DNA of 64,000 bases from Rubellimicrobium sp. CFH 75288 (GTDB lineage: Bacteria; Pseudomonadota; Alphaproteobacteria; Rhodobacterales; Rhodobacteraceae). Below are positions 43,189 through 52,415 of this stretch, in pieces (position 1 is the stretch's first letter; each line of letters starts with the position of its first letter). Made by a program: the position numbers and the translations under genes. The notes beneath the pieces are model-generated. The model was not told the origin of the DNA. It did not search any database and saw nothing but the letters and a program-made list of their open reading frames with translations. Where the stretch lies: contig NZ_WYDP01000003.1 of assembly GCF_009904055.1 (NCBI RefSeq), positions 124,001 through 188,000 on the forward strand, in the 5' to 3' direction.

Positions 43189-44109
43189 GTGATCTACCAC
43201 CGGGTGGCGCTGATCGGGCTGGGGCTGATCGCCTCGTCCATGGCTCATGCGATGCGGCGCGCGGGCGCGGCCGGCGAGATTTCGGGTCATGCCCGCAGCG
43301 CCGAGACCCGCGCCGTCGCGCGCGAGATCGGCCTGTGCGACCGCGTCTGCGACAGCGCCGCCGAGGCGGCCGAGGGCGCGGACCTCGTGGTGCTGTGCAC
43401 GCCCGTGGGCGTCATGGGCGCGGTGGCGGCCGAGATCGCGCCGGCGCTGAAGCCGGGGGCGACGCTGAGCGACGTGGGGTCGGTCAAGCGGTCGGTGATC
43501 CGGGCCGTCGCTCCGCACGTGCCGCCGGGCGTCCACTTCGTTCCGGCCCATCCGCTCGCGGGGACCGAGTATTCGGGCCCGCGCGCGGGCTTTGCGACGC
43601 TGTTCGACAACCGGTGGTGCATCCTCGTGCCCGAGGGGGCGGACCGCGCGGCCACCGACCGGCTGGCGGCCTTCTGGCGGGCGCTGGGCGCCAACGTGGA
43701 CGAGATGGACGCGGACCACCACGACCGGGTGCTCGCGGTGGTCAGCCACACGCCGCACCTGATCGCCTACACGATGGTGGGCGTGGCCGAGCACCTGGAG
43801 ATCGTGACCGAGAGCGAGGTCATCAAGTATTCGGCTTCGGGCTTTCGCGACTTCACGCGGATCGCGGCCTCGGACCCGGTGATGTGGCGCGACGTGTTCC
43901 TGTCCAACAGGGACGCGACGCTCGACATCCTGGGGCGCTTCACGGAGGAGCTGTTCGTGCTCCAGCGGGCGATCCGCATGGGTGACGGGGCGCTGCTGCA
44001 CGACTATTTCACCCGCACCCGCGCGATCCGCCGCGGGATCATCGAGGCCGGGCAGGACACGCCGGTGCCGGATTTCGGCCGCAGCGCGGTCGGGCAGGCC
44101 GGGGAATGA
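43189..44109 (+). CDS. tyrA: Prephenate/arogenate (cyclohexadienyl) dehydrogenase
   Basis: 306 residues from GTG 43189, ribosome binding site GGGGGCGAG. The NAD motif is VALIGLGLIASS, where the usual third Gly is Ala. PGVHFVPAHPLAGTEYSGP is the family block with the catalytic His, and VVSHTPHLIAYTMV follows. The length and the lack of an ACT domain fit the monofunctional TyrA/TyrC type. It lies 28 bases after hisC and overlaps the extensin-like gene by four bases (ATGA). Together with hisC it would give tyrosine from prephenate. Confidence 0.93.
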   Translation: MIYHRVALIGLGLIASSMAHAMRRAGAAGEISGHARSAETRAVAREIGLCDRVCDSAAEAAEGADLVVLCTPVGVMGAVAAEIAPALKPGATLSDVGSVKRSVIRAVAPHVPPGVHFVPAHPLAGTEYSGPRAGFATLFDNRWCILVPEGADRAATDRLAAFWRALGANVDEMDADHHDRVLAVVSHTPHLIAYTMVGVAEHLEIVTESEVIKYSASGFRDFTRIAASDPVMWRDVFLSNRDATLDILGRFTEELFVLQRAIRMGDGALLHDYFTRTRAIRRGIIEAGQDTPVPDFGRSAVGQAGE

Positions 44110-45295
44110 GGACGCTGCCGGCCCTCCTCCTCGCGCTGGCTCTGGCGGGTGCGGTGCAGGCCGAGGCGCCGGCGGAAGCGCTGCGTCCGGAGAGCCGTGC
44201 CGCGCCGGAGCCGCCGGGTCGGCCTGCGGCGCGCCCGGCCCCGGTAGGAGCGCCGGCGCCCCTTGTCGTGGAGGTCGGGCCGGTCGGGGTGATGCCCCCG
44301 AGGCGTCCGGCCCGGTGGGGCCTGCCGCGCTGGAGGCGCCGCAGCGTCCGGCTCGAGACGACAGCCCCGCCCCGGCCCGCCTTGCGCCGCTGCTGCGACC
44401 GGAGCCGGCGGTGCGGCTGACAGGACGCCGTGCCCTGGTCATGGCCGAGATGCTGATGACGGAGCCGCCGCGTCCGCCGGTCATCGTCGGCGGCTGGGCC
44501 GGAGAGACCCCGCCGCTTCGTCCCTCGGGCGCCGAGAGGCGGCCGGACGAGGCCAAGGGGGAGGCGGCGCCCGTCCGCCCGCGCCTGCGCCCCCGGACTC
44601 CCGACGATCCCGCGCCGCCCCCGCCGCCGGAGCCCGACGCTCCTCCCGCCTACCGACCCGGCGCGCGACCGGAATTGCGGCCGGAGGCGCCGGAATATTC
44701 ACCGCTGGCCGTGGCGAGCGCCGTCTCGCCCCGCCGCCGCCCCGAGGGGATCGTGGCGCGCGCCGAGCAGGCCCGCGCGGCGCTGGTCCGCGGCCAGGTC
44801 TGCGGCGATCCGCGCCTGCAGGGCGAGGTGGTGGCAGCCATCCGAGGCAGCGGAGGCTGCGGCATCGAGGAGCCCGTGCGGCTGCGGTCGGTGGACGGGG
44901 TGCGGCTTTCGCAGCCGGCGCTGGTGGATTGTCCCACCGCCACGGCCCTTCTCGACTGGATCGGCAAGGGGGTTCGTCCTGCCCTCGACGGACGGGGCGG
45001 AGGGCCGGTGGCGCTCGAGATCATGGGGCATTACGTGTGCCGGCCGCGCAACAATCAGGCCGGACAGCGCCTGTCGGAGCACGGGCGGGGGCGCGCCATC
45101 GATATCGGCGCGGTCATCCTGGCCGACGGCACCCGGCTGTCGGTGCTGCGCGACGGTCGCGACCCCGCCATGCGGGCCATGCACCGCGCGGCCTGCGGCA
45201 TCTTCTCGACCACCCTCGGCCCCGGTTCGGACGGGTTCCACGAGGACCACTTCCACTACGACACCGCGCGCGGCCGCCGACCCTATTGCCGCTAG
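44106..45295 (+). pseudogene. Extensin-like family protein, apparent -1 frameshift
   Basis: The ATG at 44106, overlapping the tyrA stop, opens a signal peptide MRTLPALLLALALAGAVQAE and a Pro/Arg-rich linker that runs to about 44330, then reaches TGA at 44418. The rest, a C-terminal extensin-like domain, is in another frame, open through 45295 (internal ATG 44441). One missing base in the CCCCC run at 44295-44299 would join them. The domain has CGDPRLQG, GCGIEEPVRL, CRPRNN, SEHGRGRAIDIG and HEDHFHYD, a zinc-peptidase-like site of M15 type. Either a damaged gene or a sequence error. A shorter product from an internal start would lack the signal peptide. Confidence 0.75.
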
Positions 45296-46239
45296 CGCAG
45301 GCGTGGAGCCGCCGCGAGGGGAAAGCCCAGCGCCGACACGACGCCATTGGCGAGGGTGACGGGAATCTCGATCGTGTCGGAGCCCTGGGCTGCGGCTTCG
45401 AGCCCTCGCTCGAACGGCTCGCGCGCGGCCACGCCGAGCAGACCGGCCTGTTCGGCGGCGGTCAGAAGCGCGCGCCAGTCCTCGGCCGCGACGGTCAGGA
45501 CGCCGGCGAGGAACCCGGCCTCGTCGGGTGCGAGGTCGCCGCGCAGCGTCAGTGCGCCCTCGCCGGCCTGAAGCCGGGCCTCCGAGATGGCGAGCGCGAC
45601 CAGATCCGGGGCGCCGCCGATGCGCCGGTCGAGCGGCCGGTCCAGTTCCACGACGCCGTCGAGCCGCACCGCCGAAAGCGGGGGCGCCGGGGCGGGCAGG
45701 GTCAGCGGGCCGGTCTCCAGGTAGAGGTCGTAGTGGCGCGGACCGGCGGCGGAGGGTCGCAGCGCCGCCAGCAGGCGCTCGGCAGCGACGCGCCACCCGG
45801 AGGAGCCGACGACATCCCAAGGCCCGCTTTCGATCACCACCTGGTCGAGCGGCAGGTCGGGCGTCAGCCCGACACCGCCACTGGCGCGCAGGCGGTCGGT
45901 CCGCAGCGTCATGCGCTCCTGTCCGACGACGATCTCCTGCTCAGGCGGAAAGGCCGCGATGATCCGGTTGGGACGGTAGCTCAGCGCCAGCGCCTGCACG
46001 AACGGGGCCGCCCAAGCCCAGCGCCCGTCCGGCGGCGCGAGGTGCAGATCGGTGATCGTGGTGTCGAAGCGCGACGGGAACCCGGTGGTGTTGACGGTGC
46101 CGTAGCGCACGTGCCAGCCTGCCGCGGCGAGGTTCTCGAGCGCGGCCTCGGTCCGGTTCTCGACCTGCGACTGGCCGACGAACCAGTAGCCGCCGTAGAG
46201 CAAGGCCGCCGCCACAACCAGTCCCACAAGCACCCGCAT
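45292..46239 (-). CDS. DUF2125 family envelope protein
   Basis: 315 residues from ATG 46239. One N-terminal membrane segment (MRVLVGLVVAAALLYGGYWF) anchors a long beta-rich periplasmic part. Family pieces: VRYGTVNTTGFPSRFDTTI, LALSYRPNRIIAAFPPEQE and ELDRPLDRRIGGAPDL. DUF2125 is found throughout Alphaproteobacteria and has no established function. It is convergent with the extensin-like gene, overlapping by four bases at their stops, and divergent from the ChaC-like gene, 57 bases away. Confidence 0.88.
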   Translation of the reverse strand: MRVLVGLVVAAALLYGGYWFVGQSQVENRTEAALENLAAAGWHVRYGTVNTTGFPSRFDTTITDLHLAPPDGRWAWAAPFVQALALSYRPNRIIAAFPPEQEIVVGQERMTLRTDRLRASGGVGLTPDLPLDQVVIESGPWDVVGSSGWRVAAERLLAALRPSAAGPRHYDLYLETGPLTLPAPAPPLSAVRLDGVVELDRPLDRRIGGAPDLVALAISEARLQAGEGALTLRGDLAPDEAGFLAGVLTVAAEDWRALLTAAEQAGLLGVAAREPFERGLEAAAQGSDTIEIPVTLANGVVSALGFPLAAAPRLR

Positions 46240-46296
46240 GGCTTCCTCCCGCTGTTCGCCCTGACATAGAAGGGGCGTCGGGGAGGGACCAGAGCG

Positions 46297-46830
46297 ATGC
46301 CGGACCTGTGGGTCTTTGCCTATGGATCGCTGCTCTGGGACCCCGGCTTCGCGCCGGCCGAGATCCGCCGGGCCACGTTGCAGGGCTGGCGGCGGAGCTT
46401 CTGCCTGTGGTCCGTCCACTGGCGCGGCACGCCGGAGCGGCCCGGCCTCGTGCTGGGTCTCGAGGCGGAGCCCGGCGCCCGGTGCGAGGGTCTGGCGATG
46501 GGCGTTGCGGCCGGGCAGGAGGAGGCCGTGCTTGCGGCACTGCGCGCGCGGGAGATGGTCTCGGCGGCCTACGAGGAGCGGTGGCTGCCGCTCGAGACCG
46601 CTGCGGGCGCGGTTGAGGCCGTCACCTATGTCATCCGGCCGGGTCATCCGCAGCACGCCTGCCTGACGCCGGAGGATCAGGCCCGCACGATCGCCGCCGC
46701 GCGGGGGCTGCGCGGGCCGAACCGCGACTACCTCGAGGCGGCGGCCCGCGAGTTCGCCCGCCTCGGGATCGAGGACCCCGCGCTCACGGCCCTTCTCCGC
46801 CGCGTGAGAAGCCTTGCCGGGGACCATTGA
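46297..46830 (+). CDS. ChaC-like gamma-glutamylcyclotransferase
   Basis: 177 residues. ChaC proteins split glutathione to 5-oxoproline and Cys-Gly. WVFAYGSLLWDPGF has the substrate-binding YGSL motif; GWRRSFCLWSVHWRGTPERPG and a following CEGLAMGV are typical; the catalytic Glu is in AAYEERWLP; YVIRPGHPQHACLTPEDQA and GPNRDYLEAAAREFARLGI close the family pattern. No signal peptide. It stands alone between DUF2125 and the stator-like pair. Confidence 0.9.
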   Translation: MPDLWVFAYGSLLWDPGFAPAEIRRATLQGWRRSFCLWSVHWRGTPERPGLVLGLEAEPGARCEGLAMGVAAGQEEAVLAALRAREMVSAAYEERWLPLETAAGAVEAVTYVIRPGHPQHACLTPEDQARTIAAARGLRGPNRDYLEAAAREFARLGIEDPALTALLRRVRSLAGDH

Positions 46831-46898
46831 CGGGGTTCCGTTTGCCCGCACCCGGGCATAGGGTGCGCGCGCAACCTGCGAGGAGGCCCCGCGAGGGC

Positions 46899-48077
46899 AT
46901 GGAGAGACGCGACCCCCCCGCGGCGCCGCACTTTTCCCAGCCGGTGCGGCAGATCACGCTGATGATCCTGGTGCTCGGCCTGGTGTCGGCAGGGGCCTAT
47001 CTGGGATTTCAGCAGCTCGAGCGGGTGTTCTTCACGAACATCTATCTCAACGCGGTGATCCTGTTCGTCTTTGCGCTGGGGGTGCTCGGCTGCTTCCGGC
47101 AGGTCTTCATCCTCATGCGGTCCGTCTCGTGGATCGAGGATTTCACGAGTCTCGAGCCCGGTCAGGAGATCCGTCCGCCGCCGTCCATGCTGGCCCCGCT
47201 GGCCGCGCTGCTGCGGACGCGCGGAGCCCGGATGCAGCTGACCGCGACCTCGACGCGGACGATCCTCGACTCCGTGGCCACCCGGGTGGACGAGGATCAG
47301 GACATCACGCGCTATCTGTCCAACACGCTGATCTTCCTCGGGCTGCTGGGAACCTTCTACGGTCTGGCGATCACCGTGCCGGCGCTGGTGGACACGATCC
47401 GCTCGCTCAGCCCGGCGCCGGGGGATACCGGCACGGACATCTTCAACCGCCTCCAGCAGGGGCTCGAGACGCAGCTGGGGGGGATGGGCACGGCCTTTTC
47501 GTCGTCGCTGCTCGGTCTGGCGGGCTCGCTCATCGTCGGCCTTCTGGAGCTTTTCGCGGGACACGGACAGAACCGCTTCTACCGCGAACTCGAGGAATGG
47601 CTGTCTTCCATCACCCGGGTGGGATTGTCGGGCGAGGAGGGCGGATCGGCCGAATCGTCCGTTCTGGGGCAGGTCGTGGACCACATGGCCGAACAGATGG
47701 AATCGCTCCAGATGATGTTCACCCAGTCCGATATCGCGCGGGCGCAGACGGACCGGCGCCTGGGCGACCTCGCGGCGGCGGTGGGCGAACTCGCCCGCCG
47801 GCTGGACGAGCGGGACACCTCGCCGGTGCTCGCCCGGATCGCCGAGGGGCAGGAGAGGACGATCGCCGCGCTGGGGCAGCTCGGCGGGCAGATGGCCGAA
47901 GGGGGCATCGATCCCGAAAGCCGCATGCGCCTGCGGTCCATCGACGTGCAGCTTCTGCGCATCCTCGAGGAGATCTCCGCCGGCCGGCAGGAGACCACGG
48001 CCGAGCTGCGCGCCGATCTCGCGGCCCTCGCGCGCAGCCTGCGCGGGGCGGCGCGGCTGCGCGACGAGACGCGCTAG
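46899..48077 (+). CDS. MotA/TolQ/ExbB-like channel protein
   Basis: 392 residues from ATG 46899. Four hydrophobic segments are expected: about 18-40, 48-68, 145-168 and 200-224. The latter two, TLIFLGLLGTFYGLAITVP and GTAFSSSLLGLAGSLIVGL, carry the MotA/TolQ/ExbB core pattern. A cytoplasmic loop lies between segments 2 and 3, and a long helical tail (about 235-392, with LAAAVGELARRLDERDTS) follows segment 4. It should form a pentameric proton channel with the protein encoded 12 bases downstream. It is not next to flagellar, tol or tonB genes. Confidence 0.85.
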   Translation: MERRDPPAAPHFSQPVRQITLMILVLGLVSAGAYLGFQQLERVFFTNIYLNAVILFVFALGVLGCFRQVFILMRSVSWIEDFTSLEPGQEIRPPPSMLAPLAALLRTRGARMQLTATSTRTILDSVATRVDEDQDITRYLSNTLIFLGLLGTFYGLAITVPALVDTIRSLSPAPGDTGTDIFNRLQQGLETQLGGMGTAFSSSLLGLAGSLIVGLLELFAGHGQNRFYRELEEWLSSITRVGLSGEEGGSAESSVLGQVVDHMAEQMESLQMMFTQSDIARAQTDRRLGDLAAAVGELARRLDERDTSPVLARIAEGQERTIAALGQLGGQMAEGGIDPESRMRLRSIDVQLLRILEEISAGRQETTAELRADLAALARSLRGAARLRDETR

Positions 48078-48089
48078 GAGGGCAGGGCG

Positions 48090-50426
48090 ATGCTGCGGTC
48101 GAGGGCGGCAGGACGGCGCTACGCAGCCACCTGGCCGGGCTTCGTGGACGCGATGACGGGGCTTCTGCTGGTCCTGATGTTCGTGCTGACGATCTTCACG
48201 GTCGTCCAGTTCACGCTGCGCGACCAGATCAGCGATCAGCAGACCCGGCTGGGCGACCTCGCCGCACAGGTCGCCTCGCTGACCGCCGCCTTGGGTCTGT
48301 CGCGCGACCGCGAGGCGACGCTGAGCGCGGACCTGGCCGCCCTGCGCGAGGAAGGCGAGGCGCAGGCGGCGCTGATCGCCCGGCTGACGCGCGAGCGCGA
48401 CGAGGGGGCGCTGGCGCTGTCGGAGGCGGAGGCCCGTATCACCGGCTTCGAGGCGCAGGTGGCGGCGCTGCTGGCTGAGCGCGCGGCCGACCGCGACCGC
48501 ATCGCCGCCCTGTCCGCCGAAGGGCAGGCGCAAGCCGCACGGGCGGCCGATCTGGAATCGGAACGCGACGCGCTGTCGCTGGCGCTGGCCGCGGCCCGCG
48601 AGGAGATCGACCTGCAGGCGGAGGAGGCCCGCCTGGCGGCCGCGCGCCGCGAGGCGCTGGAGGTCCTGGTCCGCTCGCTCCAGAACCGCACGGCCACCGA
48701 TGCCGCGGAACTGGCGGCGGCGGAGGATGCGCTGTCGGAGGCCGAGGCGGCCCGCCTGGCGGAGGCCGAGGCGGCCGCCCTCCTGCGCGCGCGGCTGGAG
48801 CAGGCCGATGCGGAACTGACGGCGATGACCCTTGCGCTCGAGGACGAACGCCGGCGGGCCGAGGAGACCCTGACCCTTCTGGCCGCGGCCGAGGCGGCGC
48901 GCGACGACCTCGACATCCAGCTGGCGGCGGCCGTTCTGGCGCAGGCGCAGGCCGAGGCGGCCCTCGCCGCCTCCGAGGCGGGCCGGACAGCGGCGGGCGA
49001 GCGCATCGAGGACCTCGATGCCCGGCTACTTGCGGCATTGGCGGTGACGGAGAGCACCGAGGCCGAACTGGCTGCCGCGCGCGAGGCGCTGGAGCGGGCC
49101 GAGGCCGAGCAGTCCGACCTCTCCCTGCGGCTCGCCGCCGCGCTGGCCGAGGGCGAGGCGGCGCAGGCCGACCTTGCTGCCCTGCGGGAGACGCTCGACG
49201 CCGCGCTGGCCGAGGCCGCGGTCGAGCGCAGCGAGGCCGAGCGGCGGCTGGCGTCCGCCGTCTTGGCGCGGCAGACGGCCGAGGCCGAGCGGCAGGCCGC
49301 GCTGGCGCGGGCCGAGGAGGCCGAGGCCGCGTCTCTGGACGAGGCGCAGGCCCGCCGTGCAGCGGAGACGGCCCTGGCGGCCGAGCGTTCGGCGGCGGCG
49401 GAGCGGGAGTCGGAGATGACCGCGATGCGCGAGCGCGTCGCCGAGGCGGAGGCGGCGCTGGCGCAGGCAGTCGCCGAACGCGAGGATTTCGCCCGGCGCC
49501 TGGCGGAGGCCGTCCTGGCCCGTCAGGAGGCCGACGAGCGTGCCCGGGCGGTCGAAGCGGCGGCGACCGCAACCGATGCCGAACTGCGCGCGCGGCTGGC
49601 GCAGGCGCTGGAACAGGTCGCCGCGAGCCGGGGCGAGGCTGCGGAGGCGCTGAGCGAGGCGGAGCGGCAGGCCGCGCTGCTGGCCACGGCCCAGGCGGCC
49701 CTGGCCGAGCAGGAGGCGCTCTCGGCCGAGAGCCAGCGCGAGGTGGCCCTGCTTAACGAACAGGTGCGGGAGTTGCGCAACCAGGTGGCGACGCTTCAGA
49801 CCCTGCTCGACGTCGCAGCCGAGGCCGACCGCGAAGCGCAGGTGCAGATCCAGTCGCTCGGCACCGAGCTCAACACCGCGCTGGCGCGGGTGGCACAGGC
49901 CGAACGGCAGCGCGCCGAGGCCGAAGCCGAGGCACGCCGGCTCGCCGAGGAGGAGGCGGCCACCCTGGCCAACTACCGCTCCGAGTTCTTCGGCAACCTG
50001 CGCCGCATCCTCGAGGGGCGCGAAGGCGTGCAGGTGGTCGGCGACCGCTTCGTGTTCTCGTCGGAGGTGCTGTTCGAGCCTGCGAGCGCCACGTTGTCGA
50101 GCGCGGGGCAGGCGCAGATCTCGCAATTGTCGGCCCTGCTGCGCGACGTCATCCCGGACATCCCGCCGGACCTCGACTGGGTGATCCGGGTGGACGGTCA
50201 TACCGATGACCTGCCGCTCTCGGGGGCGGGCGAGTTCCGGGACAACTGGGAACTGAGCCAGGCCCGCGCCCTCTCGGTGGTGCGCCAGATGAGCGAGGTG
50301 GAGGGCATCCCGCCCGACCGCCTGGCGGCCAACGGATTCGGCGAATATCAGCCGCTGGATACGTCCGGCACCCCCGAGGGACGGGCCCGCAACCGCCGCA
50401 TCGAGATCAAGCTTACGGAGCGCTGA
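48090..50426 (+). CDS. MotB/OmpA-like protein with very long coiled coil
   Basis: 778 residues. The single N-terminal membrane helix [20 protein letters not shown] has Asp20 at the place of the proton-carrying Asp of MotB/TolR/ExbD. Residues about 46-650 are an Ala/Glu/Leu-rich coiled coil, with repeated [16 protein letters not shown]-type heptads. The end, about 660-778, is an OmpA-like peptidoglycan-binding domain: [36 protein letters not shown] and NGFGEYQPL. So it joins the inner membrane to the cell wall across a rod far longer than in MotB. Partner is the channel protein before it. Confidence 0.88.
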   Translation: MLRSRAAGRRYAATWPGFVDAMTGLLLVLMFVLTIFTVVQFTLRDQISDQQTRLGDLAAQVASLTAALGLSRDREATLSADLAALREEGEAQAALIARLTRERDEGALALSEAEARITGFEAQVAALLAERAADRDRIAALSAEGQAQAARAADLESERDALSLALAAAREEIDLQAEEARLAAARREALEVLVRSLQNRTATDAAELAAAEDALSEAEAARLAEAEAAALLRARLEQADAELTAMTLALEDERRRAEETLTLLAAAEAARDDLDIQLAAAVLAQAQAEAALAASEAGRTAAGERIEDLDARLLAALAVTESTEAELAAAREALERAEAEQSDLSLRLAAALAEGEAAQADLAALRETLDAALAEAAVERSEAERRLASAVLARQTAEAERQAALARAEEAEAASLDEAQARRAAETALAAERSAAAERESEMTAMRERVAEAEAALAQAVAEREDFARRLAEAVLARQEADERARAVEAAATATDAELRARLAQALEQVAASRGEAAEALSEAERQAALLATAQAALAEQEALSAESQREVALLNEQVRELRNQVATLQTLLDVAAEADREAQVQIQSLGTELNTALARVAQAERQRAEAEAEARRLAEEEAATLANYRSEFFGNLRRILEGREGVQVVGDRFVFSSEVLFEPASATLSSAGQAQISQLSALLRDVIPDIPPDLDWVIRVDGHTDDLPLSGAGEFRDNWELSQARALSVVRQMSEVEGIPPDRLAANGFGEYQPLDTSGTPEGRARNRRIEIKLTER

Positions 50427-51381
50427 GCGGCGGGGGATCGGGTTCGAGGAGGGTCAACCCCTCCTCGCGCCGCAGGGCGTTGTGGATGTCCACGGCCGCG
50501 ATCTCGGCCTGTGCCATGGCCACGGCGATCTGGTTGAGGCCCGTGACCGCATCGCCCGCCGCATAGATCCCCCGAACGGAGGTGCGCTGATGGTCATCCG
50601 TGACGAAACGGCCGTCCTGCGTCAGCGTCACGCCTGCTGCCTGGCCCAGCCGGGTATTGGGCTGGCAGCCGAGCCCGCTGTAGAGGGCATCGAACACGAG
50701 CGTCTCGCCCGATGCGAGATGCAGGGCGGCTCGGCCCGGCCGCAGTTCGAAGCGGCGGATCGGCTCCTCCCGCACGGGGATGCCGGCGGACTCGAGCTTC
50801 TGCCGGCCATCGGTCTCGAGGTCGAGGGGCAGACCTGCCGTCAGAAGCGTCACATCCGGCGTGTAGCTGCGCAGGAACAGCGCCTCGCCCGCGGCATGTC
50901 GGCCCGATCCCAGAACGGCCAGACGCTGGCCCGTCGCCTCGAAGGCGTCGCAGATGGGGCATTGGCGGATCGTTCCCTCGCGGACGTGCCGCACGGCGTC
51001 CGCGACGGGTGGCAGACGGTCCCGGATGCCGGTCGCCAGGATGACGAAGCGGGCCCGAAGCGCATCGCCGTCCATCGCCACGCGGAACATGAGCCCCCCG
51101 CCGTCCCGATTGATCCCGCTCGCGCGGGCCTTGCGGAGCGGCACGCCGAACTGCGCCGCCTGACGACGGAGCCGGGCCAGAAGCTCCTGCCCGCCGATCC
51201 CGTCGGGAAAGGCCGGATGGTTGTGCGAACGCAGAATCCAGGAGGCCCGGCTCTCCCCGCCGTCCAGCACGATGGCGCTGCGGCGGAAGCGACCCAGAAA
51301 GATGCCGGCCGTGAGACCGGCCGGCCCTCCCCCGATGATGCAGCAGTCGAGCGCCTTCTCGACAGCATCGCCGTCCGCCAT
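50413..51381 (-). CDS. Thioredoxin reductase-like FAD/NAD(P) oxidoreductase
   Basis: 322 residues. FAD motif [18 protein letters not shown] (13-30); C141 and C144 in [10 protein letters not shown] form the redox CxxC; the NAD(P) site reads [16 protein letters not shown], a weaker motif than the usual GxGxxA; the C-terminal FAD block is [19 protein letters not shown]. Residue pattern and length fit the thioredoxin-reductase fold, but the altered second dinucleotide motif leaves the electron donor open. Its 3' end overlaps the OmpA-like gene by 14 bases, convergent. Confidence 0.86.
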   Translation of the reverse strand: MADGDAVEKALDCCIIGGGPAGLTAGIFLGRFRRSAIVLDGGESRASWILRSHNHPAFPDGIGGQELLARLRRQAAQFGVPLRKARASGINRDGGGLMFRVAMDGDALRARFVILATGIRDRLPPVADAVRHVREGTIRQCPICDAFEATGQRLAVLGSGRHAAGEALFLRSYTPDVTLLTAGLPLDLETDGRQKLESAGIPVREEPIRRFELRPGRAALHLASGETLVFDALYSGLGCQPNTRLGQAAGVTLTQDGRFVTDDHQRTSVRGIYAAGDAVTGLNQIAVAMAQAEIAAVDIHNALRREEGLTLLEPDPPPLSAP

Positions 51382-51464
51382 CGCTTGGGCCCTCCGGGTT
51401 GCGCCTGCGCGGGCAAACCCGCCGGTAACGTCCCGGTTCCGCCGGCCCAGCCGGAGCGGAGCGT

Positions 51465-51632
51465 CTATTCCGCGGCCCAGACGAGCGGAGCGGGTCGGGG
51501 AGCCTCGACCGGCCGACGCCGTTCCGCAGCGAGCGCCAGGAGTTCTGCAGACAGCGATCCCAGCGACCGCCAGCCGTGCTCCTGCGGATGGAGGCGCCCG
51601 TCGTTCGTCTTTTGTTCCTTGATCATGGGCAT
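51465..51632 (-). CDS. Small 55-residue ORF directly downstream of lexA
   Basis: ATG at 51632 (or 51626) to TAG at 51465. It encodes [18 protein letters not shown] at the N-terminus, a helical [17 protein letters not shown] centre and a proline-rich end with VWAAE. A very strong ribosome binding site, AGGGAGGGG, lies six bases upstream, and the lexA stop is 20 bases further up, so it is probably on the lexA transcript and thereby under SOS control. No family is recognised. High-GC DNA yields chance ORFs, so the main support is the ribosome binding site and position. Confidence 0.55.
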   Translation of the reverse strand: MPMIKEQKTNDGRLHPQEHGWRSLGSLSAELLALAAERRRPVEAPRPAPLVWAAE

Positions 51633-51652
51633 GAGCGGCCCCTCCCTTGCGC

Positions 51653-52348
51653 TCAGTAGGTGCGGATCAGCCCGACAAGGCGACCCTGGACGCGCACCCG
51701 GTCATCGGAATAGATGCGGGTCTCGTAGGCCGGGTTGGCGGCTTCGAGAGCGATGCTGCCGTTCTGGCGACGGAGACGCTTGAGGGTGGCCTCCTCCTCG
51801 TCCACCAGGGCGACCACGATGTCGCCGGAATCGGCAACGGCCGTTTCCCGGATCACCACCACGTCGCCGTCGAGGATGCCGGCATCTCGCATCGAATCCC
51901 CCCGCACTTCCAGTGCGAAATGCTCGCCCCCCGACAGCATCGAGCGCGGCACGGGGACATGGCGCATGACCTCGCTGATCGCGGCGATGGGGACGCCCGC
52001 CGCGATCCGCCCCATCAGGGGCAGTTCCGCCACCCCTCCGTCGCCGGACTGGGAGAGGGAACGCCCCTCCGCCCGGTCGCCTGTCACCACCCGGGGCACG
52101 AAGGGTCCGCGGCGGCCCGAGCGCTCGGCCAGCGCATCGGGCATCCGCACGATTTCCAGCGCCCGGGCGCGGTGAGGCAGGCGACGGATGAACCCGCGCT
52201 CCTCCAGCGCCGTGATGAGGCGATGGATTCCCGACTTGGACCGCAGGTCGAGCGCCTCCTTCATCTCGTCGAAGGACGGAGGCACGCCGTCGCGCTGCAT
52301 GCGGCGGTCGATGAAGTCGAGCAGGTCGAGCTGCTTCTTGGTCAGCAT
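51653..52348 (-). CDS. lexA: SOS repressor LexA
   Basis: 231 residues. N-terminal winged helix: [18 protein letters not shown], with [20 protein letters not shown] as recognition part. Self-cleavage site A117-G118 (RIAAGVP), catalytic S152 ([10 protein letters not shown]) and K190 (ATLKRLRR) are all present. An SOS box GTTC-N7-GTTC sits at 52378-52392, 30 bases upstream of the start, so it controls itself. It is last in trpC-moaC-moeA-lexA, with its own promoter in the 67-base gap after moeA. Confidence 0.97.
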   Translation of the reverse strand: MLTKKQLDLLDFIDRRMQRDGVPPSFDEMKEALDLRSKSGIHRLITALEERGFIRRLPHRARALEIVRMPDALAERSGRRGPFVPRVVTGDRAEGRSLSQSGDGGVAELPLMGRIAAGVPIAAISEVMRHVPVPRSMLSGGEHFALEVRGDSMRDAGILDGDVVVIRETAVADSGDIVVALVDEEEATLKRLRRQNGSIALEAANPAYETRIYSDDRVRVQGRLVGLIRTY

Positions 52349-52377
52349 GGGGGCCCCCGAGCGGCGGTCTGCCCTAT

Positions 52378-52392
52378 GTTCTGGGGTCGTTC
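52378..52392 (-). promoter_or_regulatory. SOS box (LexA operator)
   Basis: Plus-strand GTTC at 52378-52381 and 52389-52392 with seven bases between them; on the sense strand of lexA it reads GAACGACCCCAGAAC. This is the alphaproteobacterial LexA operator GTTC-N7-GTTC. It is the only copy I noticed in an intergenic position. Confidence 0.85.
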
Positions 52393-52415
52393 CTGTTTTG
52401 TGTCAAGTCGTTCCG

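Noticed and set aside
44441-45295. Intact shorter extensin-like gene from an internal ATG
   Set aside because: It would lack a signal peptide and a convincing ribosome binding site, while a proper signal peptide exists just upstream in another frame; a frameshift explains more.
46899-50426. Zorya defence system, suggested by a MotA-like/OmpA-like pair
   Set aside because: No ZorC, ZorD or ZorE-like genes are adjacent; the neighbours are a ChaC-like gene and a flavoprotein. The long rod is in the MotB-like protein, whereas in Zorya the long tail is on the MotA-like protein.
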